A DNA stretch of 64,000 nt from G963708325 sp963708325 (lineage in GTDB: Bacteria; Actinomycetota; Thermoleophilia; Solirubrobacterales; 70-9). The translations under genes and the position numbers were made by a program. The DNA is taken from NCBI GenBank assembly GCA_963708325.1, contig OY970203.1, forward strand, positions 682,001 through 746,000, written 5' to 3'. Within the stretch, counting starts at the first letter, position 1. Each line of letters opens with the position of its first letter. Shown here piece after piece: positions 40,553 through 48,783 of the stretch. The notes under the pieces were generated by a model that worked only from the letters and a program-made list of their open reading frames with translations, was not told where the DNA came from and ran no database searches.

Positions 40553-40777
40553 CTACAGGACCTTCGACGAGCCGAACGACGCCAGCCCGAAGCCGAGCGC
40601 CAGCGATCCGATCAGCCACAGCCGCAGGCCGCCCGCGACGGCGGCGGCGTAGATGACCGCGACGCCGACCCCCGTCAGCGGGAACCCGAAGCTGACCGCG
40701 ACGCTGACGCCGCTGTCGCCCAGTGTCGCCCCAGCCCTGATGCGCTTGCGCTTGGGCACGCCGTCGATCGCCCCCAT
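40553..40777 (-). CDS. Small two-helix membrane protein, copy 2
   Basis: The protein has 74 residues. After a basic N-terminus (KRKRIRAGATLGDSG) it has two hydrophobic helices (SVAVSFGFPLTGVGVAVIYAA, and LWLIGSLALGFGLASFG). It shares the GxTLGDS element and topology with copy 1. It is separated from copy 1 by 2 bp and lies 33 bp downstream of the GT4 gene on the same strand, so the pair may belong to the glucan operon. The function is unknown. Confidence 0.7.
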   Translation of the reverse strand: MGAIDGVPKRKRIRAGATLGDSGVSVAVSFGFPLTGVGVAVIYAAAVAGGLRLWLIGSLALGFGLASFGSSKVL

Positions 40778-40810
40778 CGCGGCGAGCTTACTCCCTCCCG
40801 GCCTCGGTCC

Positions 40811-41998
40811 CTAGATGGGGGCGCCGACCACGCCGGCGTAGAGCGCGGCGGTGCGCTCCCCCACGTCCCCCCAGTCGAAGCGCAGCACGTGGCGGCGAGC
40901 CTCGTCGACGAGGCGGCGGCCGAGGTCGTCGTCGGCGAGCACGCGGATCGCCATCTCGGCGAGCGCGGCCGAGTCGCGGGCGGCGAAGCGCAGGCCGGCC
41001 TCCTCGTGGGGGACGACCTCGCGCAGCCCGCCGGTGTCGGCGACGATGCAGGGACAGCCCGAGGCCATCGCCTCGAGGGCGACCAGGCCGAACGGCTCGT
41101 AGATCGAGGGCACCACGCAGATGTCGGCGATCGGGTAGAGCGAGTGCAGGACGTCGTCGCCGATCCAGCCCAGGAACGTGCCGTGCTCCATCAGGCCGAG
41201 GTCGGCCGCCTGGCGGCGCAGCTCGCGCTCGTGCGTCCCCGAGCCCGCCACCAGGAAGCGGGTCCCCGGCACGGCCTCGATCAACCGCGGCATCGCGTCG
41301 AGCGCGAGCTGGAAGCCCTTCTCGTAGACGAGCCGGCCGATCAGCAGGACGAGCCTCTGGTCGGGCGTCGCGAACTGGGAGCGCAGCCGCCGCAGCTCGG
41401 CAGGATCGTGGGGCTGCAGGTCCTCGGGATCGATCCCGTTCGGGATCACGGCGATGCGCTCCTCGTCGGCGCCGAAGATGTCGGCGATCTGCTCTCGCAT
41501 GTAGACCGAGCAGGCGATCACGCGCTCGGAGCGGTTCGCGATCCAGCGCTCGACGCCGTGGATGTAGGACTGCGGGTGCTTGTCCACCCAGCCCTGGTGG
41601 CGTCCGTGCTCGGTGGCGTGGATCGTCGTCACCAGCGGCGCGTTGAAGCGCTTGGCGAGGTGGTCGCAGGCGGCGGCGACGAGCCAGTCGTGCCCGTGGA
41701 CGACGTCAAAGTCGAAGCGGTCCCCGAGGTCGACGCCGGCGGCGAGCATGTCGGCGTTCATGTGCTCGACCCAGGCGACGAACTCGCCCAGCTCCGTCGG
41801 CCGTTTCGGCTCGCGCACCCGGTGGATCTGCACGCCGGCTACGCACTCCTCGGCTGGCGACTCCTCGTTGCCGCGCGTGAGCACGTGCACCTCGGTGCCC
41901 AGCTCCACGAGGCTCTCGGACAGCTTGCGCACGTGGCGCGCGAGGCCGCCCTCGATCAGCGGCGGGTACTCCCAGGAGAGGACGAGGACGCGGGTCAC
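40811..41998 (-). CDS. GT4-family glycosyltransferase, alpha-1,4-glucan synthase type (Rv3032-like)
   Basis: The protein has 395 residues and a GT-B fold. The N-terminal SWEYPPLIEGGLARHV is characteristic of glycogen synthase-like GT4 enzymes. The C-terminal nucleotide-sugar site has IGRLVYEKGFQLALDA and PSIYEPFGLVALEAMASGCP with the E-x7-E motif. The start is GTG at 41998, overlapping the GH57 stop by 4 bp. Together with GH57 and a methyltransferase it matches the mycobacterial Rv3030-Rv3032 set that makes alpha-glucan and methylglucose lipopolysaccharide. It probably extends a linear alpha-1,4-glucan from UDP- or ADP-glucose. Confidence 0.92.
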   Translation of the reverse strand: MTRVLVLSWEYPPLIEGGLARHVRKLSESLVELGTEVHVLTRGNEESPAEECVAGVQIHRVREPKRPTELGEFVAWVEHMNADMLAAGVDLGDRFDFDVVHGHDWLVAAACDHLAKRFNAPLVTTIHATEHGRHQGWVDKHPQSYIHGVERWIANRSERVIACSVYMREQIADIFGADEERIAVIPNGIDPEDLQPHDPAELRRLRSQFATPDQRLVLLIGRLVYEKGFQLALDAMPRLIEAVPGTRFLVAGSGTHERELRRQAADLGLMEHGTFLGWIGDDVLHSLYPIADICVVPSIYEPFGLVALEAMASGCPCIVADTGGLREVVPHEEAGLRFAARDSAALAEMAIRVLADDDLGRRLVDEARRHVLRFDWGDVGERTAALYAGVVGAPI

Positions 41999-43398
41999 GG
42001 CTCGAGGAGCGGGGAGAGGCTCAGATCGGGTGCCAGGTTGCGCATAGCGGGATCCGGGGCCGGCGCGGAGTCTATGGCCTCCATCAGGCTCTGGGCGTGG
42101 CTGACCGCCCGGCGGTAGGGGTAGTCGCCGGCCTCGCCGCGCTTGTCGAGGAACGCCCAGTCGCTCGACTGAACCGCGAGCAGCTCGCGCGCGGCGCGGC
42201 TCACCGCCGCCTCGGGAAGGCGCCGCGTGCAGATCTCGCGCAGCAGGCGAAGCTCCAGCCGTCGAGCCGCCCAGGTCAGGTCGGCGACCTCTACGGCGTC
42301 CCAGGTGGACAGGTCCTTTCCCTCGCCCCAGCTCGCCTCCCGCAGCGGCCGCGGCTCAGCCTCGAAGCGCTCGCGCGCGCTCGCAAGCGTGAGCAGCTCC
42401 ACCCCCCGCGCCGGGGCCTCCTCCAGCACAGAGCCGAGCCACCATGGCCCCTCCGACCACCAGTGGCCGAGCAGCTCGGTGTCGATCGCGAAGGTGACCA
42501 GCCCCGGCCGTTCGTGCCGCGATTCGTGAAGCGCGAGCCGCTCGCCGACGAGCTCGACGAAGGCGACAGCATGCTCGCGGGCACGCGCGCGAGCCGCCTC
42601 CGGGTCGTAGGGGCCGCCGCCGATCGACCACAGCCGGTGGCCGTTCGCCGACAGCCGGTGAAACTCGGCGTAGGCCGGATCGGACGGATAGCCCTCCGGA
42701 GACCAGACCCGCTCCACCGCCGGCCAGTCGATGCCGAAGGCGACCGGGCCGGCCGCCGTCGCGATCGGGTCGAGGGCGGCGGCCTCCGGCTCGTGAGCGC
42801 TCTGGTCGACGCAGAAGTGCGTGACGCCCGCCTCCGCCAGGCGGTGCTCGAGGCCGGGGCGGTAGGCGCACTCCGGCAGCCAGAAGCCGCCGCCGAAGCC
42901 GAAGCGGCGGCGGTGCGATCTGAGGCCGGCGTCGATCTGGAGCCGCTGGCCGGCGACCGTCGCCGCCAGCGGCAGCACCGCATGGGTGGCGCAGGAGGGG
43001 ACCAGCTCCACCCCGCGCTCGTGCCGGGCGGCGACGAAGGCCGACAGCACGTCGCCTCCGAGCGCGTCGAGGCGGCGCAGCGAGCCCAGGTATCGCGCCG
43101 CCTCGGCGCCGGCGGCGGCCGCGAGCTCGCTCGGGGAATCGGCAGCGTCGCTCCGGGCCGCCTCGAGCCGGTGCGAGACGAGGAACTCGCGCATCCGCCG
43201 CGCCACACCCGGGGCCTCGAGCTGGTCGGCGAGCACCGGCGTCACCGTCATCGTCAGGTCGCGCGCGACCTCGAGCACGGGCAGATGGGAGCGGGCGACG
43301 GCGTCGAACAGCCACTCCTCGCCGAACGGATAGGTGCCGAAGCCCTCCACGTAGGGCATGTGCGAATGCAACACGATCGCCAGGGCGCCGCGGCTCAT
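41995..43398 (-). CDS. GH57-family 1,4-alpha-glucan branching enzyme (DUF1957)
   Basis: The protein has 467 residues. It carries the GH57 N-terminal LHSHMPYVEGFGTYPFGEEW and the central FWLPECAYRPGLE, whose Glu is the likely nucleophile. The second catalytic Asp lies in TFAIDTELLGHWW. The C-terminal helical DUF1957 domain contains SSDWAFL. It introduces alpha-1,6 branches into alpha-glucan. Its ATG overlaps the methyltransferase stop (ATGA) and its stop overlaps the GT4 start (GTGA), so all three genes are tightly coupled. Confidence 0.92.
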   Translation of the reverse strand: MSRGALAIVLHSHMPYVEGFGTYPFGEEWLFDAVARSHLPVLEVARDLTMTVTPVLADQLEAPGVARRMREFLVSHRLEAARSDAADSPSELAAAAGAEAARYLGSLRRLDALGGDVLSAFVAARHERGVELVPSCATHAVLPLAATVAGQRLQIDAGLRSHRRRFGFGGGFWLPECAYRPGLEHRLAEAGVTHFCVDQSAHEPEAAALDPIATAAGPVAFGIDWPAVERVWSPEGYPSDPAYAEFHRLSANGHRLWSIGGGPYDPEAARARAREHAVAFVELVGERLALHESRHERPGLVTFAIDTELLGHWWSEGPWWLGSVLEEAPARGVELLTLASARERFEAEPRPLREASWGEGKDLSTWDAVEVADLTWAARRLELRLLREICTRRLPEAAVSRAARELLAVQSSDWAFLDKRGEAGDYPYRRAVSHAQSLMEAIDSAPAPDPAMRNLAPDLSLSPLLEP

Positions 43399-44144
43399 GC
43401 CCGGCACACCGCGAGGAAGTCGAGGGCGCCGTCGCCCGCCTGCCGCAGCGCGAAGTCGCCGGAATCGATCGCCGGCACGAATCGCGAGTAGAACGGGCGC
43501 GTCAGCCGCAGCGCCGGATGGACGCGGTCCCAGCCGGCGCGCAGCGCCAGCTCGTGCAGCCGCAGCTTGCGCGCGTGGAACACGCCGAACAGCTCGACGC
43601 TCGAGAACATTGGCTCCAGCAGGGCGCGATACTCGCCCAGCGTGTACTCGCGCAGGTGCCAGGGGTTGTCGGACTTCGGCGCCCCCGGCGGCGCCAGGGT
43701 GAGCCGGTTCGGGGTCGAGACGAAGCAGAGGGAAGCGCTCCGGGCAAAGCGGGCAAGGAGCTCGGCGGGCCGCTCCACGTGCTCGATCGTCTGCAGGAAG
43801 ACGATCGCGTCCACCCGCTCGTCGAAGTCCTCGACCAGGGCTCGCTCGAAGCGCAGGTTCGGCCGCCGGTAGCGAAGGCGGGCGTGCTCGTACGCCTCCG
43901 GGTTGGCGTCCACGCCGACGACCTCGGCGGCCGCTGCGGCGAGCACGTCGGACCCGTAGCCCTCTCCGCAGGCGAGGTCGGCGACCCGAAGCCCGCCGCA
44001 GCGGGCGGCGATCCACTCGTAGACGGCGAGGTGGCGGCGAAACCAGTAGTTCTCGTCGGGAACGTCGGGCAGCGTGCGCTCGCCCGTCAGCTCCAGCGGC
44101 GGCACGCCCTCCGGCTGACCCAGCTGGGTATGTCTGTCGCCCAT
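43395..44144 (-). CDS. Class I SAM-dependent methyltransferase of the glucan operon
   Basis: The protein has 249 residues from the ATG at 44144; a GTG at 44156 is an alternative. SAM motif I is VADLACGEGYGSDVLA (about 54-69), followed by EVVGVDANPEAYEHA and the QTIEHVERP post-motif. The N-terminal LTGERTLPD is common to sugar or surface-glycan methyltransferases. Position at the head of the methyltransferase-GH57-GT4 operon matches Rv3030 in mycobacteria, so a glucan- or sugar-modifying role is likely but not proved. Confidence 0.85.
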   Translation of the reverse strand: MGDRHTQLGQPEGVPPLELTGERTLPDVPDENYWFRRHLAVYEWIAARCGGLRVADLACGEGYGSDVLAAAAAEVVGVDANPEAYEHARLRYRRPNLRFERALVEDFDERVDAIVFLQTIEHVERPAELLARFARSASLCFVSTPNRLTLAPPGAPKSDNPWHLREYTLGEYRALLEPMFSSVELFGVFHARKLRLHELALRAGWDRVHPALRLTRPFYSRFVPAIDSGDFALRQAGDGALDFLAVCRA

Positions 44145-44209
44145 GCGGCCGGGCACGCTACCCCCGCCACGGCCGGTCTGCCTCGCCCGATGCCAATACG
44201 CTGTTTGCG

Positions 44210-45151
44210 ATGCCCGCCTCGCCGAGCGCGTCCGCCGCGCACATCAAGGACGTCAACTCGCGCTATCACGACGTCGCGGCGGCGCACTACGACGCCAAGT
44301 GGGGAATCGACTTCGGTGCCGTCGGCCAGGCGCAGGTGGCCGCGAAGCTCCGCAAGGCGCTCGGCGCCGAGCCCCGGCGGCCCTTCCCGCGCGCGCTGGA
44401 GATCGGCGCCGGGACCGGCTACTTCACCCTCAACCTGCTGCAGAGCGGCGCGATCGAGCGGGCCACGGCAACCGACATCTCGGCCGGGATGCTGGCGGTG
44501 CTCGGCGCGTCGGCGGCCCGCCTCGGGCTCGCGGTGGAGACGCGCCGCACAGACGCCGAGCGGCTCCCCTTCGAGGACGGCAGCTTCGACCTCGTGTTCG
44601 GGCACGCGGTGCTTCATCACCTGCCCTCCCTGGAGCGGGCCTTCGCCGAGCTCCTGCGCGTGCTGGCGCCGGGCGGCATGCTGGCTTTCTGCGGCGAGCC
44701 GTCGCGCTACGGCGACCTGCTGGCGGCCGTGCCCAAGCGGGCGGCGCTGCTCTCGGCGCCGCTCTGGCGGGCGATCGTCGGCGCGTCGCGCCGCGACCGC
44801 GGCGGCGACGGCGGCCACGCGCACGAGCTTGAGGCGGAGGTCGACGTGCACGCGTTCGCGCCGGCCGACCTGCGACGGCTGCTCCGCGACGCCGGCTTCG
44901 CCGACGTCCGGATCCGCGGCGAGGAGCTGCTCGCAAACGCCTGCGGCTGGGCCTTTCGCACCCTGGAGTCCACCGCTGAGCCCGACGAGGTTCCGGTGAG
45001 GTGGCGAAGCTTCGCCTTTCGCAGCTACCTCGCCCTTCAGGGCGTGGACGCTGCCGTGCTCGAGCCGCGGCTGCCCCCGCAGCTCTTCTACAACCTCGTG
45101 CTCTCGGCGCGAAAGCCAGCCGCGTCGAGCACCCCGCGCGAGAGCCCCTAG
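44210..45151 (+). CDS. Class I SAM-dependent methyltransferase
   Basis: The protein has 313 residues. SAM motif I is ALEIGAGTGYFTLNLL (about 61-76), followed by ATATDISAGML, FDLVFGHAVLHHL and LRVLAPGGML, all typical of Methyltransf_11/UbiE-like enzymes. The C-terminal 120 residues are a substrate cap of unknown specificity. It is divergent from the glucan-operon methyltransferase (65 bp between starts). Its end overlaps the dipZ end by 4 bp. Confidence 0.87.
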   Translation: MPASPSASAAHIKDVNSRYHDVAAAHYDAKWGIDFGAVGQAQVAAKLRKALGAEPRRPFPRALEIGAGTGYFTLNLLQSGAIERATATDISAGMLAVLGASAARLGLAVETRRTDAERLPFEDGSFDLVFGHAVLHHLPSLERAFAELLRVLAPGGMLAFCGEPSRYGDLLAAVPKRAALLSAPLWRAIVGASRRDRGGDGGHAHELEAEVDVHAFAPADLRRLLRDAGFADVRIRGEELLANACGWAFRTLESTAEPDEVPVRWRSFAFRSYLALQGVDAAVLEPRLPPQLFYNLVLSARKPAASSTPRESP

Positions 45152-46869
45152 CCGAACGTGAACGCGTAGCCGGCGATCCCCGCAGCCGGCTCGATCCTCA
45201 GCACGTGGCGCCCCACCCGGGGCAGGTCGACTAGCCGGTAGAGCCGTTGCGCGGAGATCGTCGCGACGCCGCCGTGGACGTCGGCGCCGGCAAGCCGGTC
45301 GGGTAGCGGACGCCCGTCGAGAATGACCCGCATCGGCCTCGGCCGGCCGGGCGAGCCGAGCACGAGGTAGACGCGGCGGGCGCCGAAGTTCAGCTCGAGG
45401 CTCGCGCCCCGACCCGCGGTCGCGGCCTGGCGCGTGATCCTCCAGCCGCCGCCGTAGGCGAGGTGGTCGGGGGGCAGCGGCGCGGCGATCGGCCGGTAGA
45501 GGCCATGCCCGACAAGGATCGGGCCATTTACGAAACGCTCGGCGCGGGCGGCTCCGAGATAGCTCTCGGGGGTGGTCACGCCGGGGGACGCCTGCTCGGC
45601 GCGGGCGCGGGCGTCGCGCCCGAGGCGGGCGTGACCGGACTCCGCCAGAAGCGACCGGATCGCCCGCTCGGTGGTCGCGTAGCGGCCCTCGCCGAAATGC
45701 ACGTAGCGGATCCGCCCCGAGGCGTCTATCAGGTACTTGGCCGGCCAGAACTGGTTGCCATAGGCGCTCCAGGTGCCGTAGTCGTTGTCCTGGACGACCG
45801 GGTAGCGGATGCCGTTGTCGCCGATCGCGCGCTCGACGTTGTCGGCGACCTTCTCGAACGGGAACTCGGGCGTGTGCACGCCGATAACCGTGAGCCCGTC
45901 GCGGCGGTACCTGCGGTCCCAGGCCTCCACGTAGGGCAGCGTGCGCAGGCAGTTGATGCAGCTGTAGGTCCAGAAGTCGAGCAGGACGACGCGGCCTCGC
46001 AGCCCCGACAGCGTCAGGGGCCGCCCGCCCGGGGTGTTGAACCAGCGCTGCGTGTCTGTCAGCGCCGGCGCCGCCCCCAGCACCGGCAGGCGCCGGCCGG
46101 CGGCCGCCTCGGCCTCACCCGCAGCCGCCGTGGCGTGGCCGCCGCCGCGGACGTCGGCGAGGCGGCGGCGCACCGAGCCCGTGTCCTCGATCGCCCGGGT
46201 CGGGTTGACGAGCGCGTCGGGGACGTGCCTGGCGAGCGCCGTCTCGAAGCGGGTGTCGAGGTTGAGGTACATCAGCACCGCCACCGTCACCATCAGCGCC
46301 CCCATCGCCGCCTGGATGCCCCGCACGTGCGGGGTCAGGCGGGCGGCGACGCTGCGGCCGCCGAGCAGGATCGCGTAGAGCATGAGCGCCGAGCCGGTGC
46401 CGTAGGAGAGCGCCACCAGCAGCTTGCCGAGCGTGAAGGCCTGCGAGGCCGAGACGGTGATCACCCCGGCGAGGATCGGCCCGGCGCAGGGCGCGTAGAC
46501 GAAGCCGAGGCTGGCCCCGACCAGCAGGCCGGAGGCGAACCCCTCCCCCCCGGTCATCCGCGGCCGGGCTGCGAAGCGGCTCAGGAGCGCCTCCACCCTG
46601 TCGGAGATCGCCGGGACCAGCAGCGCCACCCCGAAGGCGAGCAGCACGGCGATCGCCAGCTTCCGCGCGAGGTCGTCCGCGAGGCCGAGCGCGTCGATCA
46701 CGTAGACGAGGGCGACGGTTGCGAAGGCGAACGACAGCGCGAGTCCGGTTGCGATCCCCAGCGGCCGGCGCCGGCCGCCCGTCACCCCGGCGGCCAGCAC
46801 GATCGGCAGCACCGGCAGCACGCACGGCGTCAGCGCCGTTGCGGCGCCGGCGACCAGGGCGAAGATCAT
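45148..46869 (-). CDS. dipZ: DipZ-type fusion: CcdA membrane domain, TlpA-like thioredoxin and C-terminal beta domain
   Basis: The protein has 573 residues. Residues 1-200 are the CcdA/DsbD-type transmembrane part with the redox Cys pair C16 (ATALTPCVLP) and C128 (YAPCAGP). Residues of about 265-420 are a thioredoxin domain with CxxC C304-C307 in YSCINCLRTLPY. Residues of about 425-573 are a carbohydrate-binding-like beta domain. It should pass electrons from cytosolic thioredoxin across the membrane to the outer thioredoxin domain. The same three-part layout is known in M. tuberculosis DipZ (Rv2874). The membrane part begins directly at the ATG, without a cleaved signal. Confidence 0.9.
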   Translation of the reverse strand: MIFALVAGAATALTPCVLPVLPIVLAAGVTGGRRRPLGIATGLALSFAFATVALVYVIDALGLADDLARKLAIAVLLAFGVALLVPAISDRVEALLSRFAARPRMTGGEGFASGLLVGASLGFVYAPCAGPILAGVITVSASQAFTLGKLLVALSYGTGSALMLYAILLGGRSVAARLTPHVRGIQAAMGALMVTVAVLMYLNLDTRFETALARHVPDALVNPTRAIEDTGSVRRRLADVRGGGHATAAAGEAEAAAGRRLPVLGAAPALTDTQRWFNTPGGRPLTLSGLRGRVVLLDFWTYSCINCLRTLPYVEAWDRRYRRDGLTVIGVHTPEFPFEKVADNVERAIGDNGIRYPVVQDNDYGTWSAYGNQFWPAKYLIDASGRIRYVHFGEGRYATTERAIRSLLAESGHARLGRDARARAEQASPGVTTPESYLGAARAERFVNGPILVGHGLYRPIAAPLPPDHLAYGGGWRITRQAATAGRGASLELNFGARRVYLVLGSPGRPRPMRVILDGRPLPDRLAGADVHGGVATISAQRLYRLVDLPRVGRHVLRIEPAAGIAGYAFTFG

Positions 46870-46935
46870 CAGCAGGACGATGGCTCGAACCTTTCCATGG
46901 GAGGTAGAACGCTCCCTAACCCTCTTACGGGCCGA

Positions 46936-48069
46936 TCAGCCCTCCCGATCAGGCTCCCGGCGGCGCGCCCGGAACAGCCTCACGCCCCCGCCGATCCCCT
47001 TCAGCTTGCGCTCCCCGGCGAACGACCACCGGTAGCCGTCGTCCCCGGCCTCGTTCGCCACCTCCTCGTCGCAGAGCACGCTTCCCGGCCGGGCGATGTC
47101 GGTGATCCTGCTGGCCAGGTTCACGGGCCGCCCGTACCAGTCGCCGCCCCGGCTCAGCGCGGGGCCGAAGGAGACGCCCGCGCGCAGCTGCGGGAACCCC
47201 TCGCCCTCGGCGTCGGCCGCCTCGACCAGGCTGAGCGCCGCCCCGACCAGCTGCGGCGTGTCGCTGGAGACGAGCATCGCCGCGTCGCCGATCAACTTCA
47301 CCAGCCTCACCGGCGGAGCAACCGCATCGCCCGCGATCTCGGCAAGCCGCGTGGCCACGGTCCCGAGGCCATCCGCGGGAATCCTCTCCCCGAGCTTGGT
47401 GAACTCGACCAGATCGGCGAAGCACACCGCCACATCGGAGGCCCCCGGCATCTTCTCGCCCGCGATCTGCGCCTGCTGGATGGTGTCCTGGCGAATCAGC
47501 TCGCGCAGGTGGAGCGTGTAGACGTGCTCGAACAGCGTTCCCAGCAGGGGCGCCATCTGCCGCGCCGCCTCCGCCAGCCGCAACGCCACGTCCAGCTCGG
47601 TGTCGCCGGGCCGGGTGAACGCTTTGGCGATGGAAAGCCGTGTGGCCTCCGCGATCCGGGCCATGCTCATCCCCAGCACCCGCGAGATCTCCGCCATCTC
47701 CTCGTCGGGGAGCCCCGCCTCCCGGAACCCCCGCAGCCTCAGGGCCGCCTCGAGATCCTGCTCTGTCAGCACCCTCTCGTCGCGCTCGGGCACGGGAAGG
47801 CCGAGAGCCTGGCGCTGGCGCAGCAGGGCCTCGACCTCCACTCCGGACTGCTCGGCGACTTGCTCGGCGGTAAAGCGCGTCTCCGCCCCCAGCTCGCGCT
47901 CGACCGGGAGCAGAGCGAGGCGATCCTCGGCGACCGCACGCTTGAGCTCGTCCAGCGAGACGCTCTGCCGGGACAGCTCCTGCAGCAGCGCCAGCCGCGC
48001 CTTGCGGGCCTTGCCGCGCGTCCCCTTGAGCAGTCCCTCCGCCTCGAAGTCGATCGCCACGCGGCCCAT
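46936..48069 (-). CDS. Class III adenylate cyclase with N-terminal regulatory domain (Rv1264-like)
   Basis: The protein has 377 residues, soluble. Residues 1-200 are helical and resemble the pH-sensing autoinhibitory domain of mycobacterial Rv1264. Residues of about 210-375 form the cyclase domain: metal Asp D219 in CFADLVEFT and D262 in KLIGDAAML, adenine-selecting K258, and D310, N317 and R321 in GGDWYGRPVNLASRI. One chain has a full set of catalytic residues, so a homodimer with two sites is expected. The C-terminal WSFAGERKLKGI matches the Rv1264 type. Confidence 0.92.
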   Translation of the reverse strand: MGRVAIDFEAEGLLKGTRGKARKARLALLQELSRQSVSLDELKRAVAEDRLALLPVERELGAETRFTAEQVAEQSGVEVEALLRQRQALGLPVPERDERVLTEQDLEAALRLRGFREAGLPDEEMAEISRVLGMSMARIAEATRLSIAKAFTRPGDTELDVALRLAEAARQMAPLLGTLFEHVYTLHLRELIRQDTIQQAQIAGEKMPGASDVAVCFADLVEFTKLGERIPADGLGTVATRLAEIAGDAVAPPVRLVKLIGDAAMLVSSDTPQLVGAALSLVEAADAEGEGFPQLRAGVSFGPALSRGGDWYGRPVNLASRITDIARPGSVLCDEEVANEAGDDGYRWSFAGERKLKGIGGGVRLFRARRREPDREG

Positions 48070-48128
48070 TCTGCCGCTCTCGCCGCACCCCTGCGGCGGC
48101 GGCCGCGGGCGACGTAGAATCAGCCGCG

Positions 48129-48776
48129 ATGACGGACGACGACGCGCTCGAGCTGCCGATCTTCGAGCTTCCCGCCGTGCTGCTGCCGGGGGAGCGGATG
48201 CCGCTCCACATCTTCGAGGAGCACTACAAGCGGATGATCGGGCGCTGCCTGGAGACCGGCGAGCCGTTCGGGATCGTCCTCCGGGACGAGGAGCTGGGCG
48301 CCCGCAACCTCGGCTGCACCGCCCGAGTGGACGAGGTCCTGGAGCGATTCGACGACGGCCGCCTCAACGTCCTGGTCAGCGGCGGCGACCCCTTCCGGGT
48401 GCTGGACCGCTTCGAGGCCGTCGGGTACCCGGCCGGCGACGTCGAGCTGATCGACGCGACGCCGGGGGGCGGCGAGAAGCCGGACCCGGTCGCGGCCGCC
48501 GGCGCGCGCGACGCCTTCAGCACGCTGGTCGAGCGCGTCACCGGCGATCGACCGGACGCCGACGAGATCGCCGTCGCCGGCTCGTACGACCTGGCCGCGC
48601 GGGTGGAGCTGCCGCCCGAGACCAAGCAGGAGCTGCTCGAGATGCGCTCCGAGTCGGAGCGCATGCGCCTGCTCGAGCGCGCCCTGACCGCGCTGCTGGA
48701 GACGCTCGACCGGGCGCAGCGAATCGCCGAGCGCGCCGCCGGCAACGGCCGCGTCCGCGTCCAGCCGGACTCCTAG
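48129..48776 (+). CDS. LON peptidase substrate-binding (N-terminal) domain protein
   Basis: The protein has 215 residues. The start (LPIFELPAVLLPGERMPLHIFEEHYKRM, about residues 9-36) is the hallmark of the Lon N-terminal domain. No AAA+ or protease domain follows, so it is a stand-alone substrate-binding protein. The last 70 residues form helices (ETKQELLEMRSESERMRLLERAL), as in Lon. It is divergent from the cyclase gene and converges with ggt (7 bp). The role is unknown. Confidence 0.9.
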   Translation: MTDDDALELPIFELPAVLLPGERMPLHIFEEHYKRMIGRCLETGEPFGIVLRDEELGARNLGCTARVDEVLERFDDGRLNVLVSGGDPFRVLDRFEAVGYPAGDVELIDATPGGGEKPDPVAAAGARDAFSTLVERVTGDRPDADEIAVAGSYDLAARVELPPETKQELLEMRSESERMRLLERALTALLETLDRAQRIAERAAGNGRVRVQPDS

Positions 48777-48783
48777 CCCGGCG

